Assembly: GCF_004342025.1 (NCBI RefSeq)
Contig: NZ_SLWN01000006.1
Location: forward strand, 186,001-250,000
Source: Kribbella steppae
GTDB taxonomy: Bacteria; Actinomycetota; Actinomycetes; Propionibacteriales; Kribbellaceae
Direction of reading: 5' to 3'
Length of the DNA stretch: 64,000 bases
Position 1 is the stretch's first letter. Each line of letters opens with the position of its first letter. The translations under genes and the position numbers were made by a program. Shown in pieces: positions 25,199-34,546 of the stretch. Under the pieces are notes generated by a model. That model was not told the origin of the DNA. It saw nothing but the letters and a program-made list of their open reading frames with translations, and ran no database searches.

Positions 25199-26782
25199 CT
25201 AGTGGGCAAAGAGGGCGCTGAGTTGCTGTACGCCGCTCGCCGGGTCGGTCAGGTGGAGTCGCAGTACCGGACGGCCGCGTTCGGCCAGGACGTTCGCGTC
25301 ACCGGCCGCCTGGGCCGAGATCAGTGTGCCGAAGGTGAACGGGCGATCGGGGATCTCCACGTCCGTCGGGTGTGCCGCGGTGATCTGCAGGAACACGCCC
25401 TGCGGGTGGCCACCCTTGTGGTACTGGCCGGTGGAGTGCAGGAATCGCGGACCCCAGCCGAAGGTCACCGGCCGGCCCGTCCGGGTCGCCAGCGCCGGAC
25501 GAACCCCTGCCAGAGCAGCGTCCCGCTCGGAGTCCAGGTAAGCCATGACCGCCAGGTAGCCATCGGAGTCGAGCTTGCCGAGCAGTACGTCGACAGCGCC
25601 CTTCAGCGAGTCCACACCGTCCAGCAGCCCTTCCGAGCCACGAACCTCGACCACACCGTCGGTGAACGCCGCCGCCTCCGGCTCGGGCTGCGCGTCGAGC
25701 AGACCGCGAGCGGCCTTCTTCGCACTCTCGACGTCCGGCTGGTTGAACGGGTCGATCCCCAGCAGGTATCCCGCGACCGCAGTCGCGACCTCCCAGAGCA
25801 GGAACTGACCACCGAGCGAGCCAGAGGTCAGAGCAGTCGGTACGCCGCTCGTCGCCTTCTCGGCCAGCAGAGCGTTGGTGAGATCGGAGGCCTCGCTCCG
25901 CAGCTCCGGTGCATTGGGCTCGACCGCGACCGGCAGCACACCGGTCCCGTTCTTGCCTGTGCTCTCCGCGATCAACTGCTCGGCCCAGTCGGGGAAGCCA
26001 ACGATGTCCGAGCCGTCCGCCGCGACGATCGCCTTGTCCCGCCCGGCACTGGCAGCCAGTACGGCGCCCAGCCACAACGCAGGGTTGTCGGTGGAGTCGG
26101 CCTGCAGCGCCGGAGCGGCCTCAGCCGCCTGGTCCAGCAGCTCGGCGATGTCAGCACCGGCCAGGGCCGACGGAACCAATCCGAAGGCAGTCAGCGCGCT
26201 GTAGCGGCCGCCGACATTGGGGTCGGCCAGGAACGTCTTGCGGTAGCCCTCGTCGGCCGAGAGCTTCTCGAACGGCGAACCTGGGTCGGTCACCACGATC
26301 ACCCGCGACGCGGCGTCGATCCCGGCGTCCGTGAACGCCTTGACGAACACCCGCCGGTGGCTGTCGGTCTCGACCGTGCCGCCCGACTTGCTGGACACCA
26401 CGATGACCGTCTTCTGCAGGTCGCCGCCCAGTGCCCGCGCGACCACGCTCGGGTCGGTCGAGTCCAGTACGACGAGCTCGACGCCGGCCGTCCGGGTGAT
26501 CACCTCGGGAGCCAGTGAGGAGCCGCCCATCCCGGACAGGACGATCCGGTCGAGACCCTCCGACCGGAGATCGGCCTGCAGTGCCTCGATCTCGGCCAGC
26601 AACGGCCGCGAGGTGTCGTGCAGGTCGACCCAGCCGAGCCGGATCGACGCCTCGGGCTCGGCCTCCGGACCCCAGATGGTGGCGTCCTTGGCTGCGATCC
26701 GGGAGGCGATCTTCTCGGCGACCAACTTGTCGACGACCTCGGCCCAGTCGCCGTTCTGCGTGCTGACGGTGGGAATCGTCAC
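25199..26782 (-). CDS. pgi: Glucose-6-phosphate isomerase
   Basis: 527 residues. The SIS-type core has SGMGGSSLAPEVI, VVSSKSGGTVET (sugar phosphate loop) and a late HSTGQYHKGGHPQGVFLQ, which carries the catalytic His. The sequence is of the kind encoded beside or fused to transaldolase in high-GC Gram-positives and cyanobacteria, shorter and divergent from the E. coli Pgi type. It overlaps tal by four bases. It links glycolysis and the pentose phosphate cycle in this operon. Confidence 0.93.
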   Translation of the reverse strand: MTIPTVSTQNGDWAEVVDKLVAEKIASRIAAKDATIWGPEAEPEASIRLGWVDLHDTSRPLLAEIEALQADLRSEGLDRIVLSGMGGSSLAPEVITRTAGVELVVLDSTDPSVVARALGGDLQKTVIVVSSKSGGTVETDSHRRVFVKAFTDAGIDAASRVIVVTDPGSPFEKLSADEGYRKTFLADPNVGGRYSALTAFGLVPSALAGADIAELLDQAAEAAPALQADSTDNPALWLGAVLAASAGRDKAIVAADGSDIVGFPDWAEQLIAESTGKNGTGVLPVAVEPNAPELRSEASDLTNALLAEKATSGVPTALTSGSLGGQFLLWEVATAVAGYLLGIDPFNQPDVESAKKAARGLLDAQPEPEAAAFTDGVVEVRGSEGLLDGVDSLKGAVDVLLGKLDSDGYLAVMAYLDSERDAALAGVRPALATRTGRPVTFGWGPRFLHSTGQYHKGGHPQGVFLQITAAHPTDVEIPDRPFTFGTLISAQAAGDANVLAERGRPVLRLHLTDPASGVQQLSALFAH

Positions 26783-27900
26783 TTGGCCGCCCCCTGTTGT
26801 GCTCCCTTGAGGGCTGCCGTGACGGTGTCCTGCAACTCCGACCAGGATGCCTCGAACTTGGCCACGCCCTCGTCCTCGAGCACCTGCACGACCTCGTCGT
26901 ACGAGATGCCCAGCTTCTCCAGGTCGTCGATCACCTTACGGTCGGCGGCGTAGTGGCCGCGGACCGTGTCACCGGTGAACTCGCTGTGCTCCGCGGCCGC
27001 CTTGATGGTTGCCTCGGGCATCGTGTTGACCACGCCGCGGGTGACCAGGTTGTCGACGTACAGGGTCGGCGAGTACGACGGGTCCTTCACGCCGGTGGAG
27101 GCCCACAGCGGCCGCTGCGGCTTGGCGCCGGCGGTCTCGATCTCGCGCCAGCGGTCGGAGGAGAAGATCTCCTCGTACGCCTCGAACGCGAGCCGCGCGT
27201 TGGCGATCGCCGCCTTGCCCTTCAGAGCCTTCGCCTCATCCGTGCCGATGGCATCGAGTCGCTTGTCGACCTCGGTGTCCACCCGGCTGACGAAGAAGGA
27301 CGCGACGCTGGCCAGCTTGGTCACGTCGTGGCCGTTCTCGATCGCCTTCTCCAGACCGGTCAGGAACGCGTCCGCGACGGCCTTGTAACGGTCCAGGGAG
27401 AAGATCAGCGTCACGTTCACGCTGATGCCCGCGGCCAGCGTCTCGGTGATCGCCGGCAGCCCCTCCTTGGTGGCCGGGATCTTCACGAACACGTTGTCCC
27501 GGCCGACGGTCTCCCACAGCTCCTTGGCCTGGGCGATCGTCTTCTCGGTCTCCCGGGCCAGGCCGGGCTCGACCTCGATCGAGACCCGGCCGTCGACGGT
27601 CTCGGTGTCGTCGTACACCGGCTTGAACAGATCCGCGGCGTCCCGGACGTCATCGGTGGTGATGACCCGGATGGCCTCGTCGGTGGAGACCCCCTCGGCG
27701 GCCAGCCGGGACACCTGCTCGGCGTACGCGTCGGCGTCGGAGATCGCCTTGGCGAAGATCGTCGGGTTGGTGGTCACCCCGCTGATGTAGGAGTCGTGGA
27801 TCAGCGTCTCCAGGCCGCCGCTGGTCAGCCGCTGCCGGGAGAGGTCGTCGAGCCAGATGGAGACACCCGCGTCGACGAGTGCTTTCAAGCGATCGTTCAT
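26779..27900 (-). CDS. tal: Transaldolase
   Basis: 373 residues. The N-terminal VSIWLDDLSRQRLTSG and ISGVTTNPTIFAKAI are the class signature, the Schiff-base Lys is in VFVKIPATKEGLPAI, and VTLIFSLDRY and SVASFFVSRVDTEVDK follow. It moves a dihydroxyacetone unit between sugar phosphates in the non-oxidative pentose phosphate pathway. ATG 27900; the gene lies 34 bases after tkt and overlaps pgi. Confidence 0.97.
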   Translation of the reverse strand: MNDRLKALVDAGVSIWLDDLSRQRLTSGGLETLIHDSYISGVTTNPTIFAKAISDADAYAEQVSRLAAEGVSTDEAIRVITTDDVRDAADLFKPVYDDTETVDGRVSIEVEPGLARETEKTIAQAKELWETVGRDNVFVKIPATKEGLPAITETLAAGISVNVTLIFSLDRYKAVADAFLTGLEKAIENGHDVTKLASVASFFVSRVDTEVDKRLDAIGTDEAKALKGKAAIANARLAFEAYEEIFSSDRWREIETAGAKPQRPLWASTGVKDPSYSPTLYVDNLVTRGVVNTMPEATIKAAAEHSEFTGDTVRGHYAADRKVIDDLEKLGISYDEVVQVLEDEGVAKFEASWSELQDTVTAALKGAQQGAAK

Positions 27901-27934
27901 GTCCGAAGCCTTCCGATGTTCTGTTGTGGTGGTG

Positions 27935-30148
27935 TCAGTTGCGCTCGTTGGTGGCGTCGGCGTTCGGGTCGGCGCTCACCGCCGGGTCGTCGCCGGGGCC
28001 GATACCGCCGGCCGGGCGACGCCCTGCCGGTACCCCGGATCCGCCGAGTTCCGCGGCGGCGGCGATGCTGTCTTTGGCGGCCTGGACGACGGCGGCCGCG
28101 GTGATGCCGAACTCGTCGTACAGGACCTTGTAGTCGGCGGAGGCGCCGTAGTGCTCGAGGCTCACACTGCGACCGGCGTCACCGACGATCTCGCGCCAGC
28201 CCAACGCGATCCCGGCCTCGACCGAGACCCGCGCCCGGAGCTGCGGCGGAATCACCGAGTCGCGGTAGGCGTCGTCCTGCTCGTCGAACCACTCGCGCGA
28301 CACCATCGACACGACCCGGGCCTTGATGCCCTCGTCCGCCAGGGTGTTGCGGGCCTCGACGGCCAGTTGCAGCTCGGAGCCGGTGCCGATCAGCACAACG
28401 TCCGGCGTGCCGTCGGTGTCGAGCAGCGTGTAGCCGCCCTTCTTCACGTTCTCCGTGCCGGCGAAGCCGTCGGTCCCGCGTGGGAAGACCGGCACGTTCT
28501 GCCGGGTCAGCGCCAGACCGGCCGGGCGGTCGGTGTGCTCGAGGATCGCGGCCCACGCGGCCGCCGTCTCGTTCGCGTCACCAGGCCGTACGACGTCCAG
28601 GCCCGGGATGGCCCGCAGTGCCGCCAGGTGCTCGATCGGCTGGTGGGTCGGACCGTCCTCGCCGAGGCCGATCGAGTCGTGCGTCCACACGTAGGTGACC
28701 GGCAGCTTCATCAGCGCGGCCAGCCGGACCGCCGGGCGCATGTAGTCGCTGAAGACCAGGAACGTGCCGCCGTACGGGCGGGTGCCGCCGTGCAGCGCGA
28801 TGCCGTTGAGGACCGAGCCCATGGCGTGCTCGCGGATGCCGAAGTGCAGGACGCGGCCGTACTCGTCGCCCTGGAACTCCTTGGTGGAGAACTCGGCCGG
28901 GATGAAGGACGGCTGGCCCTTCGGGGTGGTGTTGTTCGAACCGGCGAGGTCGGCCGAACCGCCCCAGAGCTCGGGCAGCTCGGGCGCGAGCTTGGTCAGC
29001 ACCTCGCCGGAGGCCGCCCGGGTCGCGACGCCCTTGGCATCCGCGTCCCAGCTCGGCAGCACATCCGCCCAGCCGGCCGGCAGGTCACGCTCGGCCAGCC
29101 GCGCGAACAGTGCGGCCCGCTCGGGCGATGCGGCCTTCCAGGCCTCGAACCCGGTGGTCCACTCGTCCTCGAGTGCCTTGCCGCGCTCCAGCGCCTGGCG
29201 GGTGTGCGCGATCACGTCGTCGGCGACCTGGAACGACTGCTCCGGGTCCCAGCCGAGCACCTTCTTGGTCGCGGCCACCTCCTCGGCGCCGAGCGCGGAG
29301 CCGTGGATCTTGCCGGTGTTCTGCTTGTTGGGGGCCGGCCAGCCGATGATCGTGTGCAGCCGGATGAAGCTCGGCTTGTCGGTGACCGCCTTGGCTGCCT
29401 CGAGGGCGTCGTACAGGGCCTGGACGTCCTCCTCGTAGCCGGTGCCGCCGTTGGTCCAGTCGACGTCCTGGACGTGCCAGCCGTACGCCTCGTAGCGGGC
29501 TGCCACGTCCTCGGAGAAGGCGATGTCGGTGTCGTCCTCGATCGAGATCTTGTTGGCGTCGTAGAGCAGCGTGAGGTTGCCGAGCTTCTGGTGGCCGGCC
29601 AACGAGGACGCCTCGGCCGAGACGCCTTCCTCCAGGTCGCCGTCGGAGGCGATCACGTAGATCTGGTGGTCGAACAGGCTCTCGCCCTTCGCCGTCTCCG
29701 GGTCGAACAGACCGCGCTCACGGCGGGCCGCCATCGCCATGCCGACCGCGTTGCCAACACCCTGGCCGAGGGGGCCGGTGGTGGTCTCGACACCCTTGGT
29801 GTGACCGTGCTCCGGGTGGCCCGGGGTCAGGCTGCCCCAGGTGCGCAGCGCCTTCAGGTCGTCCAGCTCCAGGCCGAAACCGGCCAGGTACAGCTGGATG
29901 TACAGGGTGAGGCTGGAGTGACCGGCCGACAGCACGAACCGGTCGCGTCCGGCCCAGGTCGGGTCGGCGGGGTTGTGCCGCATCACCTTCTGGAACAGCA
30001 GGTACGCCGCCGGCGCCAGGCTCATCGCCGTACCGGGGTGGCCGTTGCCGACCTTCTCGACCGCGTCCATCGCGAGCACCCGCACGGTGTCGACCGCGCG
30101 CTGGTCGAGCTCGGTCCATTCAAGCTTGGGGCTGGTCTTCTCCGTCAC
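27935..30148 (-). CDS. tkt: Transketolase
   Basis: 737 residues. The thiamine diphosphate site is in ASDGDLEEGVSAEASS with the NKISI cofactor segment. Substrate-binding histidines lie in GNGHPGTAMSLAP and TPGHPEHGHTKGVET, the pyrimidine domain has GIREHAMGSVLNG, and the late HDSIGLGEDGPTHQPIEHL is intact. The enzyme swaps two-carbon units between sugar phosphates. The C-terminal ~30 residues (GVPAGRRPAGGIGPGDD onward) are an unusual Gly/Pro/Asp-rich extension beyond the normal family end. It is the first gene of the pentose phosphate operon and is divergent from ctaB. Confidence 0.97.
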   Translation of the reverse strand: MTEKTSPKLEWTELDQRAVDTVRVLAMDAVEKVGNGHPGTAMSLAPAAYLLFQKVMRHNPADPTWAGRDRFVLSAGHSSLTLYIQLYLAGFGLELDDLKALRTWGSLTPGHPEHGHTKGVETTTGPLGQGVGNAVGMAMAARRERGLFDPETAKGESLFDHQIYVIASDGDLEEGVSAEASSLAGHQKLGNLTLLYDANKISIEDDTDIAFSEDVAARYEAYGWHVQDVDWTNGGTGYEEDVQALYDALEAAKAVTDKPSFIRLHTIIGWPAPNKQNTGKIHGSALGAEEVAATKKVLGWDPEQSFQVADDVIAHTRQALERGKALEDEWTTGFEAWKAASPERAALFARLAERDLPAGWADVLPSWDADAKGVATRAASGEVLTKLAPELPELWGGSADLAGSNNTTPKGQPSFIPAEFSTKEFQGDEYGRVLHFGIREHAMGSVLNGIALHGGTRPYGGTFLVFSDYMRPAVRLAALMKLPVTYVWTHDSIGLGEDGPTHQPIEHLAALRAIPGLDVVRPGDANETAAAWAAILEHTDRPAGLALTRQNVPVFPRGTDGFAGTENVKKGGYTLLDTDGTPDVVLIGTGSELQLAVEARNTLADEGIKARVVSMVSREWFDEQDDAYRDSVIPPQLRARVSVEAGIALGWREIVGDAGRSVSLEHYGASADYKVLYDEFGITAAAVVQAAKDSIAAAAELGGSGVPAGRRPAGGIGPGDDPAVSADPNADATNERN

Positions 30149-30453
30149 GCCGGCGGCGCTCCTCTCGATGGCTGCGAAAACTCCGTCTGGTCAGCGTCGA
30201 GGGGATCGCTCCGCGACCTACCGGCCGGTCACGATCGCGCCCCCGCGCGTCACCGTGAGCGAGCCTACTCGCCCGGGCGTCGGCGCCTTCCATAGAGTCG
30301 GAACCCGGACGCCATGGTGCTTGTTCCCGACGTCTCCCAGGTCACACCGATGACTCGCCCAGGGGGGTGGCAAGACCCTCCTACGAGGCGTCGTAGACTG
30401 TCGAACCGTCAGCGCCGGGACTCCGGCGTCAACCCACTGAGTTCGAGGTGTTC
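30149..30453. promoter_or_regulatory. Divergent tkt/ctaB intergenic region
   Basis: This 305-base gap must hold promoters for both directions. On the plus strand TAGACT (30394-30399) is a good -10 candidate for ctaB, about 55 bases before its start, without a clear -35. No convincing minus-strand promoter, riboswitch or small gene was seen. Confidence 0.45.
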
Positions 30454-31419
30454 GTGACGGCCGTCGACCCGCGTCCAGCCGCGACGACGTCGTACCCGAC
30501 GCCGCTGCCGGACGGCGAAGCTGTTCTGAGTCCGTCGGTGCGCGACGTGGTGAAGGCGTACGTCGGTCTGACCAAGCCACGCATCATCGAGCTGCTGCTG
30601 ATCACCACGGTGCCGGTGATGTTCCTGGCCGCCGGGGGAGTGCCTGCCCTGGGAGTCGTCGCCGCCACACTGGTCGGTGGAATTCTCGCCGCAGGCAGCG
30701 CGAACACGATCAACTGTGTGCTCGACCGCGACATCGACGAGCAGATGCGTCGCACCCGCCGCCGCCCGTTGCCGCGGCACGCGGTCAGCCCGAAGTCGGC
30801 GACCATCTTCGGCATCGTCCTCGGCATCCTGGCCACGATCGAGCTCGGCCTGCTGGTGAACTGGCTGTCGTCGATCCTGGCGCTCGCGGCGAACGCCTTC
30901 TACGTGTTCGGCTACACGATGGTGCTGAAGCGCCGGACCGTGCAGAACATCGTCTGGGGCGGGATCGCGGGCTGTTTCCCGACGCTGATCGGCTGGACCG
31001 CGGTGACCAACGAGCTGGCCTGGACGCCGTTCGTGCTGTTCCTGGTCGTCTTCTTCTGGACGCCGCCGCACACGTGGGCGCTGGCGATGCGCTACCGCGA
31101 GGACTACGCGTCGGTCGACGTACCGATGCTACCTGTGGTCGCGACTCCGGTGGCCACTGCCCGGCAGATCATGGCGTACTCCGTGGTCATGGTGATCACC
31201 TCGATCGCGCTCTGGCCGGTCGCCGACACCGGCTTCGTCTACCCGCTGGCCGCGATCGCCCTGGGCATCGTCTTCCTGCGCGAGGCCCGCGCGTTGCTGC
31301 TCCGGGCCCACACCGGCGCCGAGGGTGCGGCACTGCGGCCGATGCGCCTGTTCCACTTCTCCAACATCTACTTGGCGCTGCTGTTCATCGCCGCAGCCAT
31401 CGACCCACTCCTGCGCTGA
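30454..31419 (+). CDS. ctaB: Protoheme IX farnesyltransferase (heme O synthase)
   Basis: 321 residues with about eight or nine transmembrane helices. Prenyltransferase motifs are NCVLDRDIDEQMRRTRRRPL (first Asp-rich motif) and YREDYASVDVPMLP (second). It adds a farnesyl group to heme b, making heme O for cytochrome oxidase. GTG 30454 is preferred over GTG 30448 because GAGG (30445-30448) is then 5 bases upstream rather than overlapping. Located divergently from tkt as in mycobacteria. The partner gene ctaA is 3 kb away on the other strand. Confidence 0.95.
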   Translation: MTAVDPRPAATTSYPTPLPDGEAVLSPSVRDVVKAYVGLTKPRIIELLLITTVPVMFLAAGGVPALGVVAATLVGGILAAGSANTINCVLDRDIDEQMRRTRRRPLPRHAVSPKSATIFGIVLGILATIELGLLVNWLSSILALAANAFYVFGYTMVLKRRTVQNIVWGGIAGCFPTLIGWTAVTNELAWTPFVLFLVVFFWTPPHTWALAMRYREDYASVDVPMLPVVATPVATARQIMAYSVVMVITSIALWPVADTGFVYPLAAIALGIVFLREARALLLRAHTGAEGAALRPMRLFHFSNIYLALLFIAAAIDPLLR

Positions 31420-31481
31420 GCATTTGCTCGGCGTGCACACCTGTTCCGCAAGCGGTCCGCAGCGGCGCGGAAGGCTGCCAC

Positions 31482-31664
31482 GCCCTGCACATTTCCACGC
31501 CTGCGGGTTTCGCCGAACTGATCGCCCGCACCGGTACGCCGGTCCAGTTGGCCACCCCGGAGACGGAGCTCGACATGGAGCTCTTCATGGCGGTGACGAC
31601 CGAGCTGGGCGACGTCGTCCTCGGCCCTCCCGGGATGCTCCCGTCGGACTACGCCAAGGCCTGA
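31482..31664 (+). pseudogene. Remnant of a cupin-domain protein gene (C-terminal ~60 codons)
   Basis: The open frame ending at 31664 encodes ALHISTPAGFAELIARTGTP and ends ELGDVVLGPPGMLPSDYAKA. This is the usual C-terminus of actinobacterial single-domain cupins, which after the barrel continue as an ISTPGGFE-type strand, an E-L-F helix and a GPPG ending. The metal-binding barrel is missing: upstream in this frame is unrelated sequence and then the shadow of ctaB. There is no start codon with a ribosome site. Its end overlaps the convergent glycosyltransferase gene by 16 bases. Interpreted as a 5'-deleted pseudogene. Confidence 0.65.
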
Positions 31665-32911
31665 TGCTCGATCAGGTCGGCCGCTCGGGTGGCGCCGTCC
31701 TCGGGCTCGACGATCGCGGCGAAGGTCCGGGCCCGGGTGAGGTAGCCCTCGGCCAGGACCTCGGCCAGCGCGCGGGTCAGGCGGCCGCGGGTAAGGGAGC
31801 GATAGGGGAACGTCGTACCCAGGCCGGTCTGGGTCAGGCGCCAGCCCCAGAAGGGCTGGTCGAGGAACACGCTGACCACAACCGACGGGATCCCGGCCCG
31901 GGTGACGGCGGCGGTGGTTCCGGAGCCGCCGTGATGGACGGCCGCCGCACAGCGGGGCAGGACCTGCTGGTGGTCGAGGTGCTCATCCACCAGGTACAGC
32001 GTCTCCGGCAGTTCCTCGCGGCGTACGCCGTACCGAGTCCAGCCCGCCCCGATCAGGCCCCGTACGCCGAGCTCCTGGGTGACTGCGATCAGGTCATCGA
32101 CCAGCGCTCGGGGGTTCAGGACCGGCATGCTGCCGAACCCGAAGTACACCGGCGGCGATCCGGAATCCAGCCAGTCCTCCAGCCCGGCCGGGACGATCGT
32201 CTCGCCGAGCCGGGCACGCAGGTCCGCATCCGGCAGGGCGGGACCGACGAGATGTTGCCCCGAGCCCCAATCGTCAGGGCGAGGGACGAGCTGTGGACTG
32301 ACGACGTGCAACGACGGGATCGCCTCGAGGGCGGGACGGCTGCTCAGCCGTTCGGCACCGAGCTGGTCACAGAGGTGGTCGACGCTGGGCCTGCTCTGCC
32401 GCCACAGCAGGTCGTGGAAGACCTTGAAACTCAGGCGGTTCGCCCATCCGGCGCGCAAGTCACGGACCGGACTGGCCAGGCTTGCCCACTGACCGGTCGG
32501 GGTCAGCGGCGCGCAGTACAGATTCATCGCCGGCGTCCCGATGGTCTCGTGCACTGCGGCTCCGCGCAGTGCCATCCCCAGCGTCGAGACGATCACATCG
32601 GCATCCGTCGTGGTCTCGACGACCGCCTTGGCGATGGATTCGTCGGCCCGCCGTTCGTCGGCCGTCACCCGTCGTACCAGGGTGGAGATCCGGCCCTTGG
32701 CCAGAATCTCGCGGGCCTCGTCCGACTGCAGGAAGCGGCCGACGTCGAGGTCCGACGCGGTCACCTTCAGGCCGGACCGCGTGGCCCAGTCGGCCAGGTC
32801 GGCGTTCACGCAGAGGTTGACAGAGTGACCGCGCCGGTCCAGTACGGCGCCGATCGCCAGCGCCGGCTGGATGTCACCACGGGTGCCATGGGCAAGGAAT
32901 GCGACCTTCAT
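31649..32911 (-). CDS. GT1-family glycosyltransferase (macrolide/UDP-glucosyl type)
   Basis: 420 residues. The N-domain begins VAFLAHGTRGDIQPALAIG, and the C-domain has VYFGFGSMP and the donor-binding DHQQVLPRCAAAVHHGGSGTTAAVTRAG, the GT1 HHGGSGTT signature. Such GT-B enzymes glycosylate macrolides, sterols, glycolipids or xenobiotics; the substrate is not predictable here. ATG 32911 is chosen since the family starts with this Met-Lys-Val strand; the open frame extends to 33025 without support. It lies in the variable slot between ctaB and ctaA, next to two pseudogenes. Confidence 0.9.
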   Translation of the reverse strand: MKVAFLAHGTRGDIQPALAIGAVLDRRGHSVNLCVNADLADWATRSGLKVTASDLDVGRFLQSDEAREILAKGRISTLVRRVTADERRADESIAKAVVETTTDADVIVSTLGMALRGAAVHETIGTPAMNLYCAPLTPTGQWASLASPVRDLRAGWANRLSFKVFHDLLWRQSRPSVDHLCDQLGAERLSSRPALEAIPSLHVVSPQLVPRPDDWGSGQHLVGPALPDADLRARLGETIVPAGLEDWLDSGSPPVYFGFGSMPVLNPRALVDDLIAVTQELGVRGLIGAGWTRYGVRREELPETLYLVDEHLDHQQVLPRCAAAVHHGGSGTTAAVTRAGIPSVVVSVFLDQPFWGWRLTQTGLGTTFPYRSLTRGRLTRALAEVLAEGYLTRARTFAAIVEPEDGATRAADLIEHQALA

Positions 32912-32951
32912 GCGGTCAGCTTCGCGTCGCCACCGCACCGGACGCATTGCC

Positions 32952-33203
32952 TCAGCGTGCCGGGCTGTTGACTCCCAGCGCACTGTAGGCGGCCCGGAAC
33001 TCGGCTGGGGGCAGGCCGTAGGCACCCTTGAAGGCTCGGTTGAAGTGGGCCGGGTTGGTCAGACCCCAGCGGACGCCGATGGCGGCGACCGGCCTGTCGG
33101 CGAGGGCCGGGTCGAGGAGATCCCGGCGGCGCGGTCCGTCCGCCACGACATCGTTCCAGTAGGCCGTCCGCGTGCGTACCGGTTCCGCGACGGCCTTCAG
33201 CAC
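32952..33203 (-). pseudogene. Internally deleted AraC-family regulator
   Basis: From GTG 33203 the frame encodes ~83 residues. The first ~28 (VLKAVAEPVRTRTAYWNDVVAD) resemble the N-terminal start of AraC regulators with a ligand-binding cupin-like domain. They run directly into the last ~57 residues of the DNA-binding domain (DRPVAAIGVRWGLTNPAHFNRAFKGAYGLPPAEFRAAY), which contain only the second helix-turn-helix. A complete member would need roughly 200 residues more, so the simplest reading is an in-frame internal deletion. Without the first helix-turn-helix it should not bind DNA normally. Confidence 0.7.
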
Positions 33204-33379
33204 GGTCCGCTTTTCGCCAGTCTGTTCAGGTTCTGCTGATCGGGCAATGGGGTTTGCCGTCTGTGGTGGCGTCGTGGCGGTGAGTTCACCCGTTGACCTA
33301 ACCGTGATCTGATGGTCCGATGACAGGGTCTGTGGAGGGGGTTCCACGCCTGGGGAGGCACAGATGCAGGGGGTTCGCA

Positions 33380-34492
33380 GTGGGGGTACGAACACGTATA
33401 GCCGCGGTCGCAGCGCTGGCACTCGCCGGATCCGTGCTGGTGGCAGCACCGGCCGACGCGGGGAGCAAGAAGTACGGCACCACGGTCAAACCAGTGGTTT
33501 CCGGCCTGGTCAGTCCACGCGGTGTCGCCACGTTCGGCGGCAAGATCATCTACAGCGTCGGCGACGGCTCGGTCTACGAGGCGTGGGCGCACAACGGCAA
33601 GGTCATCCGCAAACTCGGCCAGGTGCCGGGTGGATTCGCACCGGCGATCGACACCAACAAGTGGGGCGTCACCTACGCCCTGACCGGCGCCGGTGGCGAG
33701 CCGGGCCAGCCGCTGCCACCGGGCAGCGCGACGCTCTACAAGCTGCGCCCGGGCAAGGCGCCGCTGGCGATCGCGGACATCGGCAAGTACCAGCTGAAGG
33801 ATCCGGATCCGGACAACCAGCAGGACGGCCCGCCGACGGAGTCCAACCCGTTCGGTGTCGCCGCGCTCAAGGACGGCACGGTCCTGGTGGCCGACGCGGC
33901 CGGCAACGACCTGCTCCGGGTCTGGCCGAACGGCCACATCAAGACGGTCGCCCGGCTGAAGCCGCGCACGGTCAAGGTTCCCTCGGGGCTGGGACCGGAA
34001 GCACCTCCGGCCGGAACCAAGATGCTGGCCGAGGCTGTCGCCACATCGGTGACGGTCGGCTCGGACGGCTACTGGTACGTCGGTGAGCTCCGCGGCTTCC
34101 CGGCGACGCCAGGAACGTCGCAGATCTGGCGGATCAAGCCCGGCTCGTACAACGCGGTCTGTGACCCGGCCAAGCCGTACAAGGGCAAGTGCACCCGGTA
34201 CGCCGACGGCTACACGTCGATCGTCGACCTGGCCGGTGGCCCGAAGCGCACCCTCGCGGTCGTCGAGCTGGCGAAGGTCAGCTGGTTCCAGTGGGAGCTG
34301 GGCGGCTCGGCAGTTGGTTCGCTCTACCTCCAGTACCCGGGCAAGTGGCACAAGGCCGGGTACAAGAAGGAGCTTGCCCCAGGCAAGCTGATCCTTCCGG
34401 GCGGTACGGCGATCAGCAGTCGAGGCAAGGTCTACGTCTCGTCGCCGCTCTTCGGCCCAGGAGCTGTGTACCAGGTAGTGGCGAAACGCTGA
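33380..34492 (+). CDS. ScyD/ScyE family secreted beta-propeller-like protein
   Basis: 370 residues. A signal peptide (VRTRIAAVAALALAGSVLVAAPADA) precedes repeated beta-strand segments such as VSGLVSPRGVATF, ESNPFGVAALKDGTVLVADAAGNDLLRV and TSVTVGSDGYWYVGELRGFP, which match the ScyD/ScyE pattern (NHL/SMP-30-like propeller). The family name comes from cyanobacterial scytonemin clusters, but actinobacterial members have no assigned reaction. GTG 33380 is chosen because CAGGGGG lies ~7 bases upstream and it places the signal peptide at the very N-terminus; ATG 33320 is possible. A TTGACC at 33293-33298 may be its -35. It is monocistronic, convergent with ctaA. Confidence 0.85.
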   Translation: MGVRTRIAAVAALALAGSVLVAAPADAGSKKYGTTVKPVVSGLVSPRGVATFGGKIIYSVGDGSVYEAWAHNGKVIRKLGQVPGGFAPAIDTNKWGVTYALTGAGGEPGQPLPPGSATLYKLRPGKAPLAIADIGKYQLKDPDPDNQQDGPPTESNPFGVAALKDGTVLVADAAGNDLLRVWPNGHIKTVARLKPRTVKVPSGLGPEAPPAGTKMLAEAVATSVTVGSDGYWYVGELRGFPATPGTSQIWRIKPGSYNAVCDPAKPYKGKCTRYADGYTSIVDLAGGPKRTLAVVELAKVSWFQWELGGSAVGSLYLQYPGKWHKAGYKKELAPGKLILPGGTAISSRGKVYVSSPLFGPGAVYQVVAKR

Positions 34493-34546
34493 GAGCAACC
34501 CGGGGCGTCAGGTCTACTCACCGGGCCTGGCGCCCTGGGTCTTCGG

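Noticed and set aside
31420..33379. Genomic island or transposon in the ctaB-ctaA slot
   Set aside because: No transposase, integrase, terminal inverted repeat or target duplication was visible; only gene ruins suggest past exchange.
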